The translations under genes and the position numbers were made by a program. Below, one piece after another: positions 57,791-64,000 of a stretch of 64,000 nucleotides of DNA. This stretch comes from Beroe forskalii (lineage: Eukaryota; Ctenophora; Nuda; Beroida; Beroidae), in the NCBI GenBank assembly GCA_011033025.1, contig WFMF01000059.1, forward strand, positions 62,001-126,000, written 5' to 3'. Each line of letters begins with the position of its first letter. Within the stretch, counting starts at the first letter, position 1. Under the pieces are notes generated by a model. It was given only the letters and a program-made list of their open reading frames with translations. It was not told the origin of the DNA and did no database searches.

Positions 57791-59626
57791 CCAGTCAAAC
57801 GTCATTGATTGAACGCGTTGTACTGTGATAATGACGGCATATTCTCCAGCGAGGAATATTACTCGCGCGACTTGGAGTTATTCCTAATTTTCTACCCACT
57901 GAGGCACTCCGCATTATGAATTACATGAGTGATAATAATCGTCATTATATATTGTCAGAGGGGTCGGGTGCGCATATGATTATCATTATCAAAATGTATT
58001 ATATTATTCAAGAATATAATACTCATACGTTTACTCTCATTCATTTTAACTTTTAAATACTTGTCGAGGTCACGCACCAGATAGAATGGGTAGTTGGGAG
58101 TGATTTATGACAGAGGGTGTCATTTTCCCCGGTTTAAGATGGCTCAATTATATTCAATGCTCACTGTGTCTAGCCTTGCCGTATTTTGATCGCGCGCGCC
58201 ATCAATGACAAGCCCGAAGCAATGCCTTAAAATGAAGTTCTAAAAACTTGGGCAAAAAACAAAAACTAGATCCGAATAGATTGGAGAATTGGTCAGATAT
58301 TGGTTTTTAATACAGATCACAATTGACACCATAACGCGAATAAGAAGGATAGGATAGAAGAGTGTCGGTACAGTTATTAACACTGTAGACGGTATTGTAC
58401 AGTGTACACAGTATACAATACAATGCCCAGTACACTACTCTGTACAATAATGTGTGATTCGTCGGCCCCACCCCTCATTCCAGACTTCACATGCGTCATA
58501 GCCTACAGATATAATACATATCTTCTGAATTACACCAGAATAAGGACTGGATTATAGGTAGCCACAACTATGAATTATAAGATATCAAGACAAATCCAGA
58601 GCACTTTAAAGTCGTGAAATATGCGGTTGAGAGTTGGGATAATAGTGGTCAGATTTGACTGAGAGACTTATTTTTAATAACCAATAAATTGACTTATCTG
58701 AATAAGAAATAAGATTATCTGAATCGTGCTACAATTATTCAAGGACCACTTTCGATAAAAAGCAACATTTACATAACATTTACTTAGTTAGAATGTTTTT
58801 GATTCGCCTCGTAGCAACTTCCAAAGTCACTTCCAAAGCTCATAATTTTACGCCATTACATATTATATTCACAGCAGCCTCCACCTGCAACTATGAAGTT
58901 TAATACTAGCAAATAAGAGGCGTGGATATTGGAGAGTGCATGTTATTAAAACCCATTTCAAAAGTCACAGCAGGAGCCAGTCGGAACATGATGAAATATG
59001 TTCATTATATGAACAGTGTTAACTCAGCGCAACTTCAAGTGACAACTTCACGTGATCAAAAACACCTTGAACTTACCGGAGCATGCGACTGAAGACTGGT
59101 ATTAACTTGAAAAGTATAAAGTTTCGGTATAATTTCGGATGCACAACTCCATGTACTGAAAGTTTCAGTTGCTGCCCCAGGAAGTAAAGTAATCGGCAAA
59201 ATTGTGCCCAGTGTAATTTTCACTGAATGAAGCCATGGAACTGGCTATGGCTGATAGGCTACGCTGAACCGCAAATGTCACATATTATAATAAAGTTACA
59301 AGGAAGATTCCATAATATCATTAAGTACATATACTTGACGGTACATAAAATATGTTCCAACACAGCACATATATTTGAGTATATTTGCAGTTTGTTGAAG
59401 AGATCGAAAGGGCACTTATCACGACCAGTTACGAATATCACAGCTTCCTACCACGCCTTATATTTCTCAGGAGTTGCATGAATTCCAACACTAAAATAAT
59501 ATGAGAAACAGTACAAAGACTTGTTAAATGTCATCTTTCGTCGCCAGTTAAAACTTCATGTCTGCATCCCACAATCATCGACATTCTACATGTATGTTCG
59601 GATAAATATTCGGAGTAAAACTTTAT

Positions 59627-59749
59627 CAGAAATAGGACGGGTAAGGTGGTGATGAACATCTTTAATTGAAGGCTGGAGCAATTAATTGTAACACGGCGCT
59701 AAATTGATATAATTAAAGATGTTCGTCACCACTTTACGGCCTATTTCTG
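59627..59749. mobile_element. MITE with ~40-bp terminal inverted repeats (right arm)
   Basis: Counterpart of 31018-31143. Starts CAGAAATAGGACGGGTAAGG and ends GGCCTATTTCTG, with complementary interior. Confidence 0.75.
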
Positions 59750-60111
59750 CTAAAGTTTAAAAAGAAGTCCCTAGAAAGTCGCTGAATGGCTGCAATCAGG
59801 GGGTCATTGAGTCAAGGATCCAGATTCATGTAGCATTTTGATATTTGGAGACAAATTTAATTTTGTGTTTGAAGAAGACTAAGGGACATTTTTTAATTTC
59901 TTGAAGACACATTTCTTGATTTCTGTCGACAGAAATATTGCGACTTGTACCATTTTATACATCGACGTACATCAGATGGCAAAGTTTGATAGCTAATCGT
60001 GTATTCACGGTCGAATAAACTCTTTTAGTCTCCTTAACACAGTTACCCACCTGTTTCCATTAACACATAAATATTCTCTAAAATTTTAATAAGACACGCC
60101 AGAAAACATAT

Positions 60112-60200
60112 GCGCGAAAAATAGGCAGTTTATTATTAACGTCATCAACTTTCCACTTTTCGCTTTGATACTGACGTCATCATAACCGCATAATTCTCCT
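60112..60200 (+). mobile_element. CRE-core palindromic element (right arm)
   Basis: Counterpart of 30519-30606. GCGCGAAAAATAGGCAGTTT, then GTCATCAACTTTCCACTTTT, then CTGACGTCATCATAACCGC. Confidence 0.75.
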
Positions 60201-60645
60201 GAACACATACCAGTAAAATATAACAGCTGATGATTTTGTTACACGGTTGGTCACTGTTCAAGAAACAACATAGAATATTACAAGTAACAGGTGCTCCAGA
60301 CAGGTGTGCAGACGAAAAGCATCTCATTGGATATTATTACTATGTCTTACAGATGATAGGCTGGTGACGTCATTATGAGGGAATAAAGCGGTGAATTGAT
60401 GACTTAATTATCAAGGGTTACAATGAGGTTAATGGAGTCATCATCAAGGCCTACAGAAGTGGATTTTAATTAAAATCCACTCTTTGATTTACAGTGCGTG
60501 TACGATGCAAATGTTACGTTCACTGACTTTCAGCCAGATTCAAGGCACACCTGTTTCTCCGAATATCTTATACCGATCACAGCACATTTCAATGTATCAT
60601 TATCACCACCCGGTCAAAGAAAAGTCTCTTATAAATTTCAGAATG

Positions 60646-60713
60646 AATAGGCGGTCGCAATGACGTTATCAACATTTCGCGCGCTGCCAAACTGTTGAAA
60701 ATAACCGCCTATT
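60646..60713. mobile_element. CRE-core element with clean terminal repeats (right arm)
   Basis: Counterpart of 29999-30067, bounded by AATAGGCGGT and AACCGCCTATT. Confidence 0.7.
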
Positions 60714-61463
60714 TTAAACTCAGATCTCAGGAAGTCTCAGATTAGATCCTGTTGACAACAGCTCACTCCCACGTGACTCAGGATTCCATGAAATTACCAT
60801 ATTTGTGATATTACAACTTGTTGGAAGTTGTGCTTCATATTCCACCTTGTTGGAAGTTCTGCTTCATATTCCTATGTGTGTTGGCAGTTCTTTTTCTAGC
60901 AGAGTAGCAGAAGCACATTCGATAACTGAGAAATAATAAGCTTGCTCCAAAAGTCCAAATTATGTTGCATTCTTCACTGAAAATCAGTACTCCAAACTGC
61001 CAAATCCTACATGTTCTTCTGTGGGAAGTAAGAACATGGAAATCCTAATGTCACAGACATGACTGAGGAGGGAATGCTCCAAATGTAGAGGAGTTCGGGT
61101 GAACCGAAATCCTCTATCAGGAGATTCTATCAAAGCTTCTCTACATCAACTGTGAATCACCAGATTGTCTATTTTGAATCATCCCTGACTCAAGATTGTC
61201 TGATACCCTGCTAGCGGTTCAGATCAAATCACGTCTATCAGATCCGATACGGTTGATAGGAATCTGTCCAATCAAGAGATCCGATCACGTTGTCCTGTCA
61301 AGAGATCACGTGGTACAAACATCTGGTTACGTTTTACCAGCAACTGATCACGGGATACAAACATCTGATCAATGGTGAATGGAATCTGATCAAGGCATGG
61401 GACCGTGACGAAATACAGTTCGTCACAGCTCGTAAGAATATTTCTCGCTGCATCTCGTTGCAT

Positions 61464-61469
61464 GATTGG
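61464..61469 (+). promoter_or_regulatory. CCAAT-type box of the right kinase
   Basis: GATTGG (inverted CCAAT) 46 bp before the TATA box, kept in both arms. Confidence 0.45.
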
Positions 61470-61514
61470 CTGAATATTTCGTCACATATTTCCCCTAGAT
61501 TCCTCCTGGATTGG

Positions 61515-61522
61515 TATAAATA
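61515..61522 (+). promoter_or_regulatory. TATA box of the right kinase
   Basis: TATAAATA 73 bp before the ATG, leaving a 5' UTR of roughly 45 bp if transcription starts about 30 bp downstream. Conserved in the left arm. Confidence 0.65.
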
Positions 61523-61594
61523 CCGTCATCAACTGAACTTCACCATCAAATCGTTTACTTCCTCTGCTACAAACATCAGCTGAAGAACTACAAC

Positions 61595-62419
61595 ATGTCC
61601 TCAAACTTCTCTTCTCTCTACCGACCCATCAGAAAGCTTGGTGAAGGAGCCTATGGGGCAGTGTGGCTGACTCAGGACACCACAGACGGCACCCTCCACG
61701 CTGCTAAGATCGTCCCTGACGTGAGGTGTCACAGGAAGACCTGGTGTGAGAGCAGAGGAGTGTGGCTGCCTGACGAGATCCTCATCTCAGAAGTCCTGGA
61801 ACACCCCAACATCGTGAGACTGGAGGAGATCTTCTTTGAGGAGGACCAGTGGATCCTGGTCATGGAGTTCCTGCCCGGATTCGTTGACCTCTTCGAGTTC
61901 ATTGGTCAGACTGGCGTCATGTCGGTGGAGGATGCTAGGAATGTGACTCTCCAACTGGTGGATGCCGTCAATTACCTCATCTCCCTCGGAATAGACCACC
62001 GGGACATCAAAGACGAGAACATCCTCTACAACCCCGCCACCAAAGTCATCAAACTCATAGACTTCGGCTCCGCCTCACCCATCCCGGACACCCCGTACAA
62101 GAAGCTGCAAGGCACGTTGGTGTACGTGCCCCCAGAGTACCACAGACAGGGCGTCTACAGCTCCCTGCCTGCCACCACCTGGGCTATCGGGTGTCTGGTG
62201 TACGTGCTTCTCAACGGGGACTGCCCCTTCAACACCAGCCAGGAAGTCAGGGACTTCTCAGTCCTCAGATTCCGGAACACCGGACTGGACCAAACTTCCA
62301 GAGAGTTCCTACTGGACTTACTGACTGAGAGGGAGGAAGATAGGATGCTGCCTGGAGAAATCATCTACCACCCTTGGATGGATGCCTTGGACATTGATGA
62401 CATGGAGACAGAATTTTAG
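61595..62419 (+). CDS. PIM-like serine/threonine protein kinase, intact copy
   Basis: 274 residues forming little more than a kinase domain. Glycine loop GEGAYGAVW (about 16-24), AAKIV lysine (about 40), hinge LVMEFLPGFVDLFEF, catalytic loop HRDIKDENIL, IDFGSAS magnesium motif, GTLVYVPPEYH (PPE in place of APE), TTWAIGCLVYVLLNGDCPF and HPWMDAL near the end. HRDIKDENIL, LPGFVDLFEF and VPPEY are the pattern of PIM kinases, which are constitutively active and phosphorylate Ser/Thr in growth control. Intronless, unlike its neighbours, which suggests an old retrogene, yet it has TATA and CCAAT boxes. It converges on Ig gene B, whose stop is 216 bp away. A PIM-family expansion is possible but cannot be seen here. 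Confidence 0.92.
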   Translation: MSSNFSSLYRPIRKLGEGAYGAVWLTQDTTDGTLHAAKIVPDVRCHRKTWCESRGVWLPDEILISEVLEHPNIVRLEEIFFEEDQWILVMEFLPGFVDLFEFIGQTGVMSVEDARNVTLQLVDAVNYLISLGIDHRDIKDENILYNPATKVIKLIDFGSASPIPDTPYKKLQGTLVYVPPEYHRQGVYSSLPATTWAIGCLVYVLLNGDCPFNTSQEVRDFSVLRFRNTGLDQTSREFLLDLLTEREEDRMLPGEIIYHPWMDALDIDDMETEF

Positions 62420-62454
62420 AGATATATGTTGATTTTGTGTTGTTTTAATGATGA

Positions 62455-62460
62455 TTTATT
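62455..62460 (-). terminator. Possible poly(A) signal of Ig gene B
   Basis: AATAAA on the minus strand, 176 nt after the gene B stop codon and only about 35 bp from the kinase stop on the other strand. Confidence 0.4.
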
Positions 62461-62635
62461 TTAAATACTGTGTTTAGTAAGGTCAATTATATTTAAACTG
62501 ATCAATTAATCATTCCAAGTTTTATCCGAATCAACCAGTAGATTATAACCTCAAACTTCGTTCAGCATCTTCAACCAGATACACTTAAATGATTGTAACA
62601 TTAACAATCATTAAAATACTTCCAAATTCGATAAA

Positions 62636-63191
62636 TCAATCAATCACAATAAATCCGCACTCAATGGAGCTGACGGTGACGTTGTAGTAGACCACATCAA
62701 CCTGGTTGAAGGGTTCCTCCAGTGCGTAGTTGTACGCACTACACGTGTACTGGCCGCTGTGCTCGTGGGTTAGGGAAAACATCACCAAGTCACCTGAAAA
62801 TGGAAAGGTGAACACTAGAATATCACCACGATATGGGTCACCAAGTCACCTGAAAATATAGGAAGTAGCAGCTGACGACGATAATCACATGATTTTCGAA
62901 GGGTCCTGATTTTAAAGTTTATCGTATCATTTAACGTTTTAAACTTGCTCTCTTATAAGTAGCAGTTATTCGGGTTATTTGAATGTTTGAAGCGTAGCCG
63001 AATCTCATCAAAAGATTTGTGTTGATTCATGCTTTATTGATTAATACGGTCAGTTCAATTTTTCATTAATTTCATAATCCATTTCTTTACAAGAAAATAA
63101 AATCCCAAGAAGTAGCTTTTTACCTACCTAGTTCTATCTCAGTCCCATCTATTTGACCCCTGCCGTACGACGCAAACATGTTTTCGTCGTC
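62636..63191 (-). CDS. Ig-domain protein, gene B: last two exons (5' part outside the window)
   Basis: Counterpart of Ig gene A exons 6 and 7. The exon at 63191-63128 encodes DDENMFASYGRGQIDGTEIE; the one beginning 62793 encodes MFSLTHEHSGQYTCSAYNY and continues to VTVSS. All 64 shared codons encode the same residues as gene A with 15 silent changes, so the copy evolved under protein-level constraint. At the gene A donor position (A|GTGAGT) gene B has TTGAGT. Reading on gives IECGFIVID and a stop at 62636, so this exon probably became the terminal exon and the protein would end after D2 with no membrane anchor. A duplicated CACCAAGTCACCTGAAAAT at about 62842 repeats the acceptor region. Exons 1-5 must lie to the right of the window. 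Confidence 0.75.
62648..62653 (+). terminator. Possible poly(A) signal of the right kinase
   Basis: AATAAA 228 nt after the kinase stop. It lies inside the new C-terminal codons of gene B on the opposite strand, so the two transcripts would overlap at their 3' ends. Confidence 0.4.
62873..62952 (-). repeat. Dispersed repeat shared with the CFAP70 introns
   Basis: On the minus strand this matches 5381-5455 and 8734-8808 (shared AAAGTTTAAAATCAGGA and TCATGTGATTATCGTAGTC or close variants). It is absent from the corresponding left-arm intron, so it was inserted after the arms were duplicated, or lost from the left. Family unknown; no ends defined. Confidence 0.6.
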
Positions 63192-64000
63192 CTGAAGGAG
63201 GAAACCATTTGTTACTAGAAAAGCCGCAAAATAAAGAAATTTAATTTAAAAAGTGGCTGATGTAGCCAGGGATTATATTTTCCTGAATACTCAAGAACTG
63301 AAAATAAAATTTAAGTCAGATTTGATTTCCACAATATTTTTAGGCTGTTACCGTACCCTCAAGAATGTAACAGTCCACAGCCAGAGCTACCAGCAGTCTT
63401 TTGTTAGGGAATGAGACACACTCGATGTAACGCAGGCAACAGTGGTATATCATGGCAAAAAGACGGGTCATGTACCGATTTCTTGACGGCAATGTTGGTT
63501 TGCTAAGTGACTTATTAACCATGTCTTTACATCACCAATTGGTAAGACCAAGTACTGTCTATTTTGTCACGCATCTTTCGCTTTCAAAGAGACATCCTTT
63601 TTGTTAACATATACTAGCAATATGTGTCTGTACAAATAACAACACCACATTTCTAAGTGATGAACCAATTAATGAGTGAAAAACTAGTCATTATCAGGGA
63701 CGGAAAATATCGTGATCTCGATTATGTACGACTAATTTCAAGCCAAAGTCACGTTTAGTTCAATACAAGCGACATTATTCAAATACGTATTATATATTCA
63801 AATGAGTATTTGATTGAATATTTGAATACTTTAATAACATAATAACCGGTAATATGACAGACTAAAAACAGCATCATGCAACAATGATGCAACAATGCTC
63901 AAAATAGTCTGATAACTGCAACTGTATTCATTTGAAGTTGGCAAATCAATATTATTTAGTCATAAAGCAGAAATTAAGTCGATTTGACGCTTTTATCCGA
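63192..64000. other. Intron of Ig gene B
   Basis: Matches left-arm intron 5 (26539-27396) in reverse. A 60-codon minus-strand frame (63522-63340) is open here but interrupted in the left arm, so it is not called. Confidence 0.5.

Larger units (their letters stand above)
57181..64000 (-). repeat. Large inverted duplication, right arm (continues past the window)
   Basis: Reverse complement of 26539-33610, still matching at the last base of the window. It carries the intact kinase and two exons of a second Ig gene. A few insertions and deletions distinguish it, including the 80-bp dispersed repeat at 62873-62952, absent from the left arm. Confidence 0.93.

Noticed and set aside
63340-63522. 60-codon minus-strand frame in the Ig gene B intron
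   Set aside because: The corresponding left-arm sequence has frame-breaking differences, unlike the real exons nearby.
1-64000. Retroviral, LTR or Polinton-like elements
   Set aside because: No reverse transcriptase, integrase, capsid or long terminal repeat pattern was recognised in any frame.

Overview
The window is animal nuclear DNA. It is AT-rich, with short spliced exons (24 to 210 nt), GT-AG introns and many small transposons and minisatellites. It carries an axonemal gene (CFAP70), a multi-domain immunoglobulin (Ig) receptor-like gene, PIM-like kinases and a rhodopsin-class GPCR, so it is metazoan. Gene content and compact introns suggest a marine, early-branching invertebrate such as a ctenophore or cnidarian, but nothing in the sequence fixes the phylum. 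All exon models were read by eye from conserved protein segments, splice sites and reading phase.

Layout: (1) 1-1.65 kb, minus strand: a two-exon gene for a small secreted or membrane-anchored protein, and part of a probable paralogue. (2) 3.78-15.81 kb, plus strand: a nearly complete CFAP70 gene in which a block holding exons 3-6 occurs twice in tandem, separated by a 1.1-kb, 40-bp-unit minisatellite. The two cassettes cannot be spliced in series in frame. (3) 15.8-18.25 kb: intergenic, with a SINE copy and GC-rich hairpins. (4) 18.26-37.69 kb, plus strand: an Ig-domain gene with a signal-peptide exon, three complete Ig domains and the first half of a fourth. A PIM-like kinase gene lies antisense in one of its introns. 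(5) 37.7-57.2 kb: gene-poor, with a transposon flanked by 8-bp target duplications, two large minisatellites, a possible small gene at 47.9 kb and a minus-strand GPCR at 49 kb. (6) 57.2-64.0 kb: an inverted copy of 26.5-33.6 kb, with a second, intact kinase (plus strand) facing the end of a second Ig gene (minus strand).

The dominant structure is a large inverted duplication with arms of at least 6.8-7.1 kb and a 23.6-kb spacer. Each arm carries an Ig gene end and a kinase in the same convergent arrangement. Ig exons in the arms differ at 15 silent and no replacement codons out of 64. The kinases differ at only 9 silent and 6 replacement codons out of 274, so the arms have not diverged evenly. 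A family of roughly 70-95-bp palindromic elements built around a CRE-like TGACGTCA core is scattered from 21 kb rightward.

Caution: one- or two-base reading-frame breaks occur in CFAP70 (two places), the GPCR and the left kinase, all in otherwise well-conserved coding sequence. Consensus error is a serious alternative to real decay, and the duplications could be unmerged haplotypes. No retroviral, LTR or Polinton-like element was recognised.
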